Part shown: piece after piece, positions 40,355-51,790 of the stretch
How positions within the stretch are numbered: position 1 is the first letter of the stretch
Layout: each line of letters begins with the position of its first letter
Source: Maratus speciosus
Taxonomy: Eukaryota > Arthropoda > Arachnida > Araneae > Salticidae
Direction: 5' to 3'
NCBI GenBank assembly: GCA_963932465.1
Contig: OZ010786.1
Span: 598,103,038-598,167,037, forward strand
DNA: 64,000 nt
The notes under the pieces: model-generated
Databases searched by the model: none
Seen by the model: the letters and a program-made list of their open reading frames with translations, nothing else
What the model was told of the DNA's origin: nothing
Position numbers and translations under genes: made by a program

Positions 40355-40790
40355 TTTAAGGCGCCGGCGACACCTGAAGATATTGTTTGATTTTTAAAAA
40401 AAATTACATGTTTACTGAGCAACCCAATACACAACTTTTCCGCACTAGAGCGTAATCTATTTCGAAAATGCAAAAAATCGTGTTTTTAGAAGAAAAAGGT
40501 CTGTTTTAGTCAAAATTTCAAATTTTTAAGGCGCCGGCGCCACCTGAAGATATTGTTCGATTTCAAAAAAATTTTACATGTTTACTGAGCAACCCAATAC
40601 ACAACTTTTCCGCACTAGAGCGTAATCTATTTCGAAAATGCCAAAAATCGTGTTTTTAGAAGAAAAGGTCTGTTTTAGTCAAAATTTCAAATTTTTAAGG
40701 CGCCGGCGCCACCTGAAGATATTGTTCGATTTCAAAAAATTTTTACATGGTTACTGAGCAACCCAATACACAACTTTTCCGCCCCCAAGC
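40355..40790. repeat. Right subterminal repeats of the hAT-like transposon
   Basis: Inverted counterparts of 36985-37420: three units with 'aaggcgccggcg' and 'cacctgaagatattgtt'. The outermost unit joins the terminal 'cccaagcctcatcgatttcg' block. Confidence 0.75.
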
Positions 40791-43419
40791 CTCATCGATT
40801 TCGAAAGTTTGTGCAAAAGTGCATTTTCGGCCCACCCTATTAGGCAGGGTAGTTATTTATATGATATAAATGATTTCTAAGAATATTTCTTTAAAAATAC
40901 GAAATTTAAAAGGGGTGCAAATGCGCAAAAAGCATGATAAAAAACGTTCTAAATGGCAATTTTTACGCAATCTCAAGAAGTACCAAATCGATTTAAAAAA
41001 TAATGGTGTCAAAATGATGGTGACAACTCTTGTTCCAATATAGACTACATTTTATGTCGGTGCCACTACCCCTAAAGGGGGTGCAGCAAAGAAGTTCGAA
41101 ATTGCGATTTTTGTGTTACTCAAGGGCCGAGATACATGGAATTTGGAATGGTAGTTACTAATTATATATAAATGATCTCTAAGAACATTTCTTAAAAAAT
41201 TCGAAATTTAAAAGGGGTGAAAATGCGGCAAAAAGCGTTCTAAAAACGTTCTAAATGGCGATTTTTACGCAATTTCAAGAAGTATCAAACCGATTACAAA
41301 AATAATGGTGTCAAAATGATGGTGACAACCCTTGCTCTAATATAGGCTACATTTTATGTCGGTGCCACTACCCCTAAAGGAGGTGCAGGAGCAAAAAAAA
41401 AAAAAAAACGTTCGAAATTGCGATTTTTGTGTTACCAAAGGGCCTAGAATCCTGAAATTTGGCAGAGCAGTTATTTATGAGATACAAATGATCTGTAAGA
41501 ACATTTCTTAAAAAATCGAAATTAAAAAAGGGTGAAAATGAGCGAAAAGCGTTCTAAAAAACTTTCTAAATTGCGATTTCTTCGCAATCTCCGGAATTAC
41601 CGAACTGATTTAAAAAAATAATGGTGTGAAAACGATGGTGACAGTCCTTGCTCCAACATAGGCTGTATTTCATTTCGGTGCCACTATATCAAAAGGGGTG
41701 AAGGAGCATAAAACGATCTAAATTGCGTTTTTTGTAATACTGCAGGAGCGCAACTGAAACTAGGCATGGTAGTTACTTATAAGATATAAATCATCTCTAA
41801 GAACAGCTCCTAAATAATTCGAAAATTAAAAAGGGTTGAAATGGACGAAAAATGCTCTAAATTGCGATTTCTACGCAATCTCAGAAAGTAACCAACCGAT
41901 TTCAAAAGTGATGGTTGGAAACTGATGATGTAGATGACTCCAATATAGGATTTATTTCATGTCGGCGTCACTACCACCTTGCGGTTGCATTTTAAAAAAC
42001 GTTCTAAATTGTGATTTTTGTGATACTGAAGGGGCTTGCAATTTGAAATTTGGCATGGTAATTTCTTATAAGATGCAAATGCTCTCTGAGAAGAGTTCTT
42101 TAAAAATTTGAAATTTAAAAAGGGGTGAAAATGAACGAAAAGCATTCTAAAAAGTTATAAATAGCGATTTCTACGCAATCTCAGGAAATATAAACCGATT
42201 TCAGATGTAATGGTTTCAAATTGATGGTGACAGTCCCCTCTCCAACATAGCGTACATTTTACGTTGTTGTCACTACCACCTGGTGGTTACAGGAGCAAAA
42301 ATTGTTCTAAATAGCATTTTTTGTGTTACTGAGAGTGGTCTAACATTTTAAATTTGAATGGTACTTACTTCAAAGATGCAAATGCTTTCTAGGAATTGTC
42401 GAAAGAAAATTCCAAATTTAAAAGGATGAAATGAGCGAAAAGCGTTCTATAAGCGTTCTAAATTACGATTTTTATGCTTTCGTATGAAATACGAAACCGA
42501 TTTCAAACATAATGGTTGCAAATTGATGGTGATAGAACCTGCTCAAACGTAAGCTATATTTTATGTCGAGGGTTGCCGGAGCAAAAATCTTTCTAAATTA
42601 CGATATCTGCGGTACTGAAGAGACTAGAAACTTTAAATATAGCATGGTAGTTACTTATCAAATATCAATGTCCTCTAAGAACAGTCGAAGATAAATTCGA
42701 AATTAAAAAGGGGTGGAGCGAAGGGAAAGGAACGAAATGCGTTCTAAGAGAGTCCTAAATTTCGATTTCTATGGAATATCAGGAAATAATAAACCGATTA
42801 CGGAAGTTGCGAAACAAGAGTGATAGTCCCTGATCCTATATGGGCTATATTTTATATATATATATATATGCCGGTGTCACTACCACCTGGTTGGCAGGAA
42901 CAACAAGAAAGCCTTTAAAAACATCTAAATTCCGTTTTCTATAGAATATTAGAAAATACCAACCGATTTCAAAGTTAATGTTGGCAAATAACTGGTGACA
43001 GTATCTGTTTCATCATTTTTCGAGACATTCTATTTCAACTCTGTTTCGGCATTTTATGTTGGTGCCACTAACACCAGAGAGGTGGTAGACTGTTAGACAT
43101 GAAGCTTGGAATTTGACATGATGGTTAATTTTAAGATATAAATGTGTTAAGATGGTTTCTAAAAAATTCCAATCTTCAAATGAAATCTGAAATGAGCGTA
43201 TGAAATGAGCATAAAAGTTTCAAATTACTTTCTAAATTATCATTTAATTGGAATTAGTTTTAGTTCTTCTTATTAATTAAAATCTCATTTCTGTCTATTG
43301 CACTTCTATACTGAAGTTTAGTCAAACTGTGGCTTAATTTGTAATTTTTGAATTATTTCAAAATGTGTTCTTCTAATAAGAAATAGTCATGCAAATATCA
43401 CTTGGCATATTTCAACTAT

Positions 43420-43448
43420 TACGCGAGCAAAGCCGCGGGGTTTGCTAG
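43420..43448 (+). mobile_element. Helitron-like 3' end closing the tandem array
   Basis: The stem GCAAAGCC/GGGGTTTGC (43427-43445) is followed by CTAG and T. This is the hairpin-plus-CTRR structure of a Helitron 3' terminus and directly ends the 300-bp array, so the array may be the body of a Helitron or Helentron-type non-autonomous element. Confidence 0.45.
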
Positions 43449-43606
43449 TATATTATATATACATACATATAATTTTTTGTGTGTATGATTATTATAATTT
43501 TTTCAGCAATCCACACCCCACCCTCCATAATAGTGTTTTCGAATTTTTAGCTTTTTTATAAACATATTAAATGCCTATACTGGTAAGAAGTAGAAAAAAA
43601 TGAATA

Positions 43607-45570
43607 TTAAGATTTGAGCCATGCAGATATAAAAGAGATGGGATAATTATAAGACAATGCTAATTGCTTTAATTTAAAAATGTTAGGCTGTAAGAATTGG
43701 GAGGAACATAAACGTTTGATACGAAGACTATGATTAAGCAGAATATTTCTATATACTGAAATATGCAAGCAGGGATTAAAGTTCGTAAAATTAATTACAT
43801 TAAATGAAAATTCATTGCGTTTATCATAAATGTTGAATGTTAGGGTGTTACTAGGGAGAATATTAATTTTAACATCCATAAAATTGATACTAGAATTATT
43901 TGAAAAGGTGGTACTAAGTTCTAGAGTAGAAGAGTACTTTACAGGAAGAGATATGGAATTATTATCTGTAACAGAAAGAATAATTATATCATCTATGTAT
44001 CTGTAGAGCAATATAGTATTATTAATAAATTTACGTTCATAAAAGTAAAGATATAAATCAGATAACATGCTTGATGAAGCAGCTCCTTGAAAAAAGCCCT
44101 TTATTTGAATAAAAAAAGCATTGTCTTGGAAAATAAAATTATGAAATAGTAGATAGTTAGTCAAAGATGTGAAGTAGTCAGTATCAATGTTATCAGGTAA
44201 ATTTAAAAAAGGAAAATATTCTATAAATAAGGAATTGATAAAAGAATGCAAGTCTTTTAGAATGATATTATTAAATAGGTCTTTGAAATCTAAAGTAATA
44301 ATATTGTTGACGGCTTTACTTTATCCACCAATTTAAAACTGTTTTTAATGCAGTGAGTGTTGCCTTTTTTAACTGATAACTCATAAATTTGTGAAAGAAT
44401 ATTTAAAAAGAGTGTATTAGCATGAGTATTATATGTATTACATCCTACGGTGACAGTGCGGAATTTAAGAGGATTTTTGTGAAATTTTGGAATCATGACT
44501 ACATAAGGATAATTGAGGTTGTTATTTTTAATGCCTAGTAATTTGTGATAGCTTAATATATGATTATTATTTTCCTTTAAAGTAACACGATGAAGTTTGA
44601 AAATATTATTAAAAGTGACTGCTTTAGTTAGGAGGTGATGATAGTAATATTTGCAGATGATAGCATAGGTGTTAGCAGCCTTATCTACATATGTAATGAT
44701 GAAATTATTTTAAGTTCTGCAATATGTGGTTTAAGGGTGGAGAAAAAAACTGAATTTTTGGCAATATGCAGTTTTAATAATTGTTGTTTCAAAAGAAAGA
44801 TGACATGATGCTTCCAATCTACAAAATATTCAGTAGGTTTATTATAGTTGATAGCAATTTTGTAAATAAAGAAATCTAAATCATATGTGAATTGTTTAAT
44901 GATGGACTGTATATTACACCGTGAAGGAATACGATATTTAGTGCCAAGACGCATCAAAGATCTTAAATGAATATTATTGACAATGTCTAAATTACCAGTT
45001 ATAACATGTCCATGATGGGCATTAATATATGTATTTAGATAAGGATCATTGCATTTACATGTATAAGTATCAGTGTGTGTGAAATTTTTAGAAAACTTGT
45101 TATAACTGAAAATTTTACGACCTAAACTAATAGGATATTTAAAAGAGGTTTTTGGATTAACACTTTGAAGTGGGAATTTACATTGCTTGTTGTGAAATAA
45201 TTCATTAAGTTTAATTTTATTAAAAATAGGATTGGTAAAGGTAACGATTAAATGTGAATTACTTTTATTTAATTTTTGTGGTTTTTGTTAATATTGACAT
45301 TAAAAGCAGTTAGCCTATAATGGAGTAAATAGAAAAAATGTATTACTAAAATGAGAATTGAATGTATTTGATGTAAAAACTTTGTGATATTGATTAATAT
45401 GATATTTAGGAATTCCAAATATAAATTTACGAAGAGACATCCAGTTGTAATTACTACTGAAAGAAGATTGTAGGCTTATTAATGATTTTTTAACATGAGT
45501 ATTAGTTAATTTAGATGATGAATGTTTAGTAGTAGATGATTTCCCTCTTTTTGTACGTGTGGTTTGCTTA
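43607..45570 (-). pseudogene. Degenerate reverse transcriptase gene
   Basis: Frame-broken on the minus strand. N to C: about 45500-45360 basic start region; about 45050-44940 'GHVITGNLDIVNNIHLRSLM'; 44957-44685 'RLGTKYRIPSRCN' and helical sequence; then 'DKAANTYAIICKYYY' (about 44690-44645); 44496-44290 'MIPKFHKNPLKFRTVT' (template-grip P-K-x-H-K motif); 44251-43607 'GFFQGAASSSMLSDLYLYFY' and the catalytic 'LYRYIDDIIIL', ending 'YDKRNEFSFN ... RIKRLCSS'. The YIDD box and P-K-x-H-K motif show a reverse transcriptase of a Penelope-like or related lineage with a GHVITG-type N-terminus. The frame changes at least three times, so it is inactive. Confidence 0.7.
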
Positions 45571-45574
45571 TTGT

Positions 45575-45960
45575 ATATTAATTATATATTTAAGTAGTAT
45601 TAATAAGATAAAATTCGATTATTATCAATATTTAAATAATTATTAGTTAACATCAATTATACATATTTAAATATTAATTATATATAGATATATATATATA
45701 TATATATATACATCAATATTAATTATATATTTAAATAGTGATAATAATATAAGAAAAAATAAGAAAATCTTAAATTATGTTAATCTTGGAAGATTAACAT
45801 AATTAAAGATTTTCTTTTTTCTCTTATATTATTATCACTATTTAAATATATAATAATATTAAAATGTATAATTAATATTAATTATATGTATTATTAATAT
45901 TAATTCATATTGTTATTTAAATATATATAAATAATATTATTTAATATTTTTATGTTCCAC
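45575..45960. repeat. AT-rich array with hairpin, copy 2
   Basis: Repeats the 24489-24957 sequence, including 'taagataaaattcgattatt' and 'aaataattattagtta'. A longer perfect-stem hairpin (45741-45842) has arms 'gtgataataatataag' and 'ttatattattatcac' around a second stem 'aaattatgttaatctt/aagattaacataatt'. Confidence 0.6.
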
Positions 45961-47283
45961 CGTTTTATAATTACAGATGAACTAGTAATTACTAAAACGA
46001 ATACTAGTAAACTAATAGAGATTTTTTTTATATATGAAGGATAATATTTCCTTTTGAAACACAAGAACTTTAATAAATTGATTTTACTAATCTGATATTT
46101 ATCAATTTAGTTTGGATACAACGTCACAAAGAAACCCTTTGCATAAATTTTACTTAAAATTCGATAGCGTGGCACAAAGATAAATCAATTTACTGAAATA
46201 AATACATTTCAATGCATAATATAGATTCAGTAAAACTAATATATTTAACAGTATATTGGAAAATTAAAAGTATTGTTTAGATGTGTAAATATATTTTAAT
46301 CAAACTAAAAGTAATTTAAATTGAATTTTAAAACAAACCTTGTAAAGCCGCATCATGGCGTCACTTAAATTACGATATCATGTCTTTTAAAATTCATATT
46401 TTGTGTTTATGAGAGATATGAATGAAAAAGAATCAGCGAATAAATTTTTATACATCTTTGCATGTTCAGCATAATTTTTGGACATGCGATTATGAATAAT
46501 AAAAAAAACAAAATGGTAAAATAAATAATGATGGGAATTTGTTTCAGCGAAAAAAAGAATTAGTTTAAGATTTCGTCGCCAAAGGACTTTCTTTAAATGA
46601 ATTACACATTTAATATACATTTACGATAGATTACGAATTTTATTACATCAAAACATGTTCCACATGAAGGAAATCACTTTCTGTTATCATGTGAAACCAG
46701 TGCAAGATAGCATGATCCACAGTTGAACACATTGTGTCCTGGGAAATGCACACTTGTTTTGGGAAGAACGTGTTGTAAGAATGGAGTTATGAAAAAAGAG
46801 GAGGAGACATATAGTGTACTGTCTACCAGTTGCGAGTGGAGTAACTGAGGAGGTTGTCACAAGATGGCGGATGCTTTTTTTAAAAATCAGATCTTCAGTT
46901 TCTGATTACCGCCAGTGCAAACATGTCACCGGTAAAATTGAAAAGAGAATTTTGTCTTATTTAAGTGTCTTATTCATGAAATATTTTCTCACAAATATGG
47001 TAAAAACTTCTGTTTGTTTTTACTGGTGTCAGTTTGCCTGGTAAATCAGTCAGATTGCATCACCGGTTGTCCCAATATGGCAGAAACGAAGAACCTGACT
47101 ATCGCAATAGTAAACTTACACCAGTAAAATTTTAAATATATTTCTAGCATTATTTATGACTGAAATTTTGCATTAATAAAGCCTTTAAATACGGAGAAAA
47201 CTTCTGTATAAATTTACTGGTGGAAGTTTCCACCGGAGGTAATCAGCCCGTACGAAAGCGGTTACAGTTGAAGCTTTACTATT
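45961..47283. other. Intergenic DNA, no feature recognised
   Basis: About 1.3 kb, AT-rich, with no credible gene or repeat. 46640-46780 ('atgttccacatgaaggaaatcac', 'catgatccacagttgaac') might be a decayed transposase, but I cannot support it. Confidence 0.35.
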
Positions 47284-47287
47284 TTAA

Positions 47288-47504
47288 CACGCTGACTGCC
47301 ACGCTACGAGTATACTCGTAGCTTTAATATGCGTGGCTTTAATGCATTACTTTCTCATCATTACTTTTTTTTTTAAATTGCCTCATTTATTGGTAGAAAT
47401 TTCGCTGTATTAGTAAAGCGAAATTTACCTTTCAGAATTTGTGGTGGCAAACAACTTTCAAGAAGAAATTTGAAAATTCTTACTTTTTGCGGCAGTCAAC
47501 GTGT
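47288..47504. mobile_element. TTAA MITE with CACGCTGACTGCC ends
   Basis: Terminal inverted repeats CACGCTGACTGCCACG (47288) and complement CACGTTGACTGCCGCA (ending 47504), flanked by TTAA (47284-47287 and 47505-47508). A subterminal palindrome 'acgagtatactcgt' is at about 47305-47318. piggyBac-type. Confidence 0.85.
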
Positions 47505-47563
47505 TAAGGATATGTCAGTTCCTCTTTATAAATACTTCCATGGTTGTGAGATGCTGCCTTTAA

Positions 47564-47755
47564 TCCCTTGAGGGGCAACGGTACATATTATATACCACCT
47601 ACGATTAATGAAGTTTTACACCAGAAAAATTTTATTAAATTTTACTTTTCTAACTTTGGTGGAAAAAAGCCGTAACTTATTTTGAAATAGAATTTTTCAA
47701 AGATTCCGGTGGGAATTCAGCATTTCACAAACGTAATTTCTTGCCCCTCAAGGGG
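47564..47755. mobile_element. TTAA MITE with CCCTTGAGGGGCAA ends
   Basis: TCCCTTGAGGGGCAACG at the left and complement CCCCTTGAGGGGCAAGA at the right, flanked by TTAA (47560-47563 and 47756-47759). The CCTTGAGG core makes each end itself palindromic. It lies 60 bp from the previous MITE. Confidence 0.85.
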
Positions 47756-47759
47756 TTAA

Positions 47760-47960
47760 GATCAGGTAAATTTTGTGTTTTATCACGACTTACCAGACGT
47801 TTGAAATGTCCCCAAAGCCAAAAGTCATATGGGTTGAGGTCTGGGAATCGGGGAAACCACAGATTACAAAAGTGGCGGCTGATGACACCTTCTTCTGTGA
47901 AGTGTTTATTAGGATGTCCTCAACCCTCTCATGCATGAATTATTTTGCAATTGTCTAAAA
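47760..47960 (-). pseudogene. Mariner/IS630-like transposase relic, C-terminal part
   Basis: The minus strand reads 'RFPDLNPYDFWLWGHFKRLV' followed by 'SRDKTQNLPDL'. This is the PDLNPxDFxLWG region of mariner-type transposases. No start, no catalytic N-terminal half and no TIRs were found. Confidence 0.6.
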
Positions 47961-48037
47961 AAATTTTCGCTGGCAAATTATCTTGAAATAGATGATAATA
48001 ATAACAAGAAACTTGATTTTTTATTTTATTTTTATTT

Positions 48038-49990
48038 TTAAGGAAGTTTTATGAGTAGCCTCATATGAGGCTTGTATGCAGAAATGGTACATTTGTTACA
48101 ATAGTATTGTAATATTACATTTTTTAGAATATACTTATTTTTCTTCTGGGAAAAAAAATCGATTGTCATGAAAATGTTCAAATCATTCTGGACATAAATG
48201 TACTCGACTGCGGCTGCAAATGTATCTCGTTTTACTCGAACAGCTTTCATTCTTTCAGCAGCTTTCTTCAGAGCAAATTTACCATCAGACTTTTTTGGAT
48301 AATGTATACCATTGTCATATAACAGTTCTCTTGCAACTAAAGACAATTTTCTTTTCTTTGCTGGACATTCGAAAGTAGCAGAACCGCTAGCAGATTGTCG
48401 ACAATTTTTCTTCAACTTTAATGATGAGGTTGCTGTATAGTTTAGGCTTGTTGCTCTGCTACTTTTGAACTCTAATAAGTCATTAGAAGCTCTTCCATCT
48501 TTTCTCGAAAGAAGCCAGGCATTTGCAACATTAACATTCAAAAGATGAATAAAAGGTACGCATATACCAACGCTTATTTCTTTGTGAATGACGATAAAGT
48601 ACCACAAATGAATTTATTATGTCCACACCTCCCAAATGCTGGTTATACATTTACACTGAGTGTGGTCTATCTATTTCTACAATGGACTTAGTTACATGAC
48701 AAAAACGTTTTGCTTTATCTGTAGGTTGAACTCCAGAAAAAGATGACACCATGTGCACAATAGCTTTATCAACCCATTGAGTCAGTGTTGTGTTGTCCTC
48801 GGAAGTACTTACTCAAACTTATCCCCTTCCATCTTTTGTGAGAGATTTAGCATCTTTTAGCTTTTTCTTGGCGCTCTTCATTCTGTTAGTTAAAAAAAAA
48901 AATTCATTTTTGTAATTCCTCAATTAGAGGAAAATTGAAGTAAATAAATTGTCACAATATAGTTTATGATTTTTTCCAGATATGTCATGGCACAAACGCA
49001 AAACTACCTCACCAGCTGCACCATATTCTTTTGACGGTGGCATTCTTCCACCAAGTGCTCCCTGAAATATTTTAAAACAATAATTTTTGCCAGAAACTCC
49101 AGCACGAACCCATATTTAAAAACCCCATGGCTTTTGTTCTGATTTTATATATTACTTAAGAGAAGATGTATCTTTGAAAGGCACCATCGTCTCATCAATT
49201 GATTGTGATTCTTTTGGCTTTCTAGCTTTGTGAAATGTCTTATGAATGATATCTAAAAACGGTCTTAATATTATCAAACGATCTGTATTATCTGCAGGAA
49301 TGTTCAGGTTGTCCTGAAAGTGAAGATAACGTTTCATTAATTCAAACCTATTTATAGATATAGAATCAGCTATAAAGCTTAGTCTTAAGCCACCACTTGT
49401 AAACCAATAATGGACGAAGCTTGGAATAACGTATATAGGTCGTTACAAAATTTATTCTAAAGAAATTTCAATTCCGGAACAGTAATGTTTAAATTTTCCT
49501 TGTCCTGTTGCGTAGCACAGAGGTTGCTTTGATAACGTATGTCTTCTAAGTAACATTCTGCGTAAAGCCTATAAAAATAATCTAAAGGAGTATAGACAGA
49601 AAATTTAGATTCTTTTTCAGGTCGAAAAATTCGGGGTTCTTTTAAGAAGCCGTTATTTTTGTTAGCGAACCAACGTCTTTCTCTGATCATACTGGTTTTT
49701 ATAGCCGGTGTCTTAGAGGTAAGATGAATGTTATAATCAATATCATTCTTAGTAATGATTTCTTTGTGATGTGAATGTGTAATGCCTGTTGACGTAGAAG
49801 GCCCAATATTGTTTTCCCCTTCATCACTCATTGCTTCAGTATCATGTTTATTTTTCTCAGATGATATGTAATCCAGATCGAAGTAGTCATCATCATCATC
49901 ATCACCAAACATATCATCTTCGGAATCAGAAGGAGGAGCCATAAGTTCTATTTTTTCTGAGATAAATATCTCTGTCTGGATCTGCCACAT
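48038..49990 (-). pseudogene. piggyBac-like transposase pseudogene
   Basis: Reading N to C on the minus strand: 49990-49457 acidic N-terminus with 'PLDYFYRLYAECYLEDIRYQ' and 'SNLCATQ'; 49337-49152 'MKRYLHFQDNLNIPADNTDR', 'LRPFLDIIHKTF' and 'SIDETMVPFKDTSSLK' (first catalytic Asp); about 48760-48610 'IVEIDRPHSV' and 'YNQHLGGVDIINSF' (later catalytic Asp, the usual N-x-H-M-G-G-V-D); 48607-48140 C-terminal helices and Lys-rich tail. Stops and frame changes split it into at least four pieces, and the segment around 48800-49150 is poorly preserved. It is a dead DDE_Tnp_1_7 (PGBD-type) gene. Confidence 0.8.
48047..48150. repeat. Subterminal CCTCATATGAGG region of the piggyBac element
   Basis: The palindrome CCTCATATGAGG (48060-48071), followed by 'cttgtatgcagaaa', lies just past the transposase C-terminus. 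Similar blocks at 60395-60440 and 60820-60860 include a TTAA-type terminus, which suggests they are the ends of the same element family. Confidence 0.5.
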
Positions 49991-50239
49991 TTGTTGTCCA
50001 TTATAAAGCCTACTAAAGACAAGAAATAATTTTATATATTATAATAGCATTTAAAAAAAAAACGTTAATATAAACTATTATACCCGTCAGCCAATTCATA
50101 CAATTAAAAAAAGATGTCCATTCTCATAATCCTATTATAATTTAATTTTAAATTGGTTCAAAACCATGAAAATTACTTTTTATTAATTTTTTTATTACTT
50201 TCATCTATTTACTTTCCAATATATTTATATATATAGTTC

Positions 50240-50424
50240 CATATACATACACAATGGTACTGCAATCCATGTAGGATTTTGACCTCCCTCAATACACCTC
50301 TCCAGACCTTCCGATCTCTGGCCTTTAATTTATAATTTATAACTTGGTTTCGTGCAGGATCTTTCTCTACCTCTTCTATCAATCTCTTCCTGGGCCTACC
50401 AATACTTCTTTTTCCTATTAAATA
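50240..50424 (-). pseudogene. Possible LINE C-terminal tail fragment
   Basis: A minus-strand reading 'KRSIGRPRKRLIEEVEKDPA' followed by 'KARDRKVWRGVLREVK' fits the G-R-P-x-x-R-W ... A-x-D-R-x-x-W-R tail common in non-LTR retrotransposon proteins. It is only about 60 residues, with no reverse transcriptase motif nearby. Confidence 0.4.
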
Positions 50425-51408
50425 TATTAGTTGCGTAGCAACCCGTTGTGTTGCTTTCGAATTGCATTAGACAATCGATCTTTTTGCGAAAAATGATATC
50501 TTAACTTTATTGTAAATTTAGAAAGCCATTACAATATTAATTTTATTAAATACAATATTTAAAATAATAAGTTATATTTACAATTTAAGTCAAAACTTTC
50601 CCAATAAAAATGCACATATTCTATAACTTTATTTGCCTAGAGCTTTTCGCTCTTCCAAGATTTTGCTTCGAATTTCGGAGTTCGTAGAAATGATGTCATT
50701 TCGGGCAACTTATACAAAAATGGATTTGTTTGGACGAATTTATTCAGAAGCATTTTATATTTATGAATTAAAATAAATATTTAAAGAATTATTTTTTTTC
50801 TCGCTAAAACTTTTCTCTTTTTTTTCTCGCTTTTTCGCATTTTTAATGTCTGCTTCTGAAATGTTTTATAAGCCATCTTAAAGCAATGGTTGAAAATCTA
50901 CTTTACGCCTTTAAATTAAATGAAAATAACGTACGATGTTTTTTTTTTTTCTTTTGACGTCAACAGAATTTATCTCAATGTTCCAGTCGAGAGTCGAATT
51001 TTTGTTTCTAAAATAAACGGATTCCTGAAGCTTGAATATGTGTGAGTTCGTATTTCGTGAAATTTTCTTGAAAACTATAATCATTTTTCACTATTTATTC
51101 AAATATACATTAATTTCAATTTAAAAATGATTTCAAACAATGATACCTAATAATCCTTGTCATTTTCCCCTTTCTCTCTTTTATCCACAAAAATGGAGCA
51201 ATTTTAGTTTCCATCATTACAGAAATGTCATAAAAAATAACGTAAAAATTTATATCTCGAAAACTAAGCAAATTTTAAAATTCTACGACCACGTTTAACA
51301 TCCTCGGACCCATGCGGATAACTGGCGTTAATATCACCCAACATTCCATATTCTAGGAGGAACAGCTGTGGAATATAAATGGACAGTCACTTTTTAATAT
51401 AATAGATT
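50425..51408. other. AT-rich DNA, no gene
   Basis: No credible frame. It begins with 'gttgcgtagcaacccg', a small dyad, and contains T-rich runs (50795-50830 and 50938-50950). Parts resemble 59560-59690. Confidence 0.35.
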
Positions 51409-51790
51409 GATAAAGTTTTAATTTCGCTATAAAAAATTAGTCAGGGACAAATGCTGAATTATTTATATTATTTTAAGTGCAAATGGCTTATTCCGTAATG
51501 GAGCCTGTACGCAATGGATATAGATTAAAAAACATTATTCTAGAAAATTATTTAAAAAGACATAATAAATAAATCAGTTAAGATAAAGTTTTGAAGAAAA
51601 TTGCATTTGAAAGTAGATTTTTTTCCCCTATATAACGGGTGTAAAAATTGAAGATGTGCTATGTTTAGAAAATCAAAAAATTGCAGTAGCAAAGATTGCA
51701 AATCCGACATTTAATCGTCAAGTGTTGCCATACTCAAAATGACGTCAGCCGTAAGCACGGACATATTTTTCCTTTATAATATAGATGGAT
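51409..51790. repeat. Dispersed repeat B, copy 1
   Basis: Order of blocks: 'aaagttttaatttcgctata', 'aatggagcctgtacgcaatgg', 'tgtaaaaattgaagatgtgc', 'aagtgttgccatactcaaaatgacgt' and 'cctttataatatagat'. The same order is found at 59690-60268 and, in part, 56600-56990. The common end 'TTTATAATATAGAT' suggests a defined 3' terminus of a retroelement-like family. Confidence 0.6.

Larger units (their letters stand above)
36932..40839 (-). mobile_element. Complete hAT-like DNA transposon with perfect 8-bp target duplication
   Basis: The ends TAGGGTGGGCCGAAAATGCA (36932) and its exact complement (ending 40839) are flanked by identical TTAGGCAG (36924-36931 and 40840-40847). The termini extend into inverted repeats of about 490 bp (to about 37420 and from about 40350). 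Each is built of three tandem units of about 165 bp holding the palindromic GGCGCCGGCGCC or its variants. One intact gene lies between. An 8-bp duplication and YAGGG-type ends fit the hAT superfamily. The clean duplication and intact gene indicate recent, possibly current, activity. Confidence 0.85.
36680..43200. repeat. Degenerate tandem array of about 300-bp units, interrupted by a transposon
   Basis: Each unit runs 'aaattaaaaaggggtgaaaatg', 'gcgatttttacgcaat', 'accaaaccgattt', 'atggtgtcaaaatgatggtgaca' and 'ttttatgtcggtgccactacc'. Copies begin near 36680, 40905, 41205, 41515, 41815, 42112, 42412 and 42700, diverging toward the right. The transposon at 36932-40839 splits the first copy. A related array in opposite orientation lies at 53830-55650. 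Confidence 0.8.

Noticed and set aside
46640..46860. Transposase or host gene fragment around 'catgatccacagttgaacac'
   Set aside because: No continuous frame and no motif I can name on either strand.
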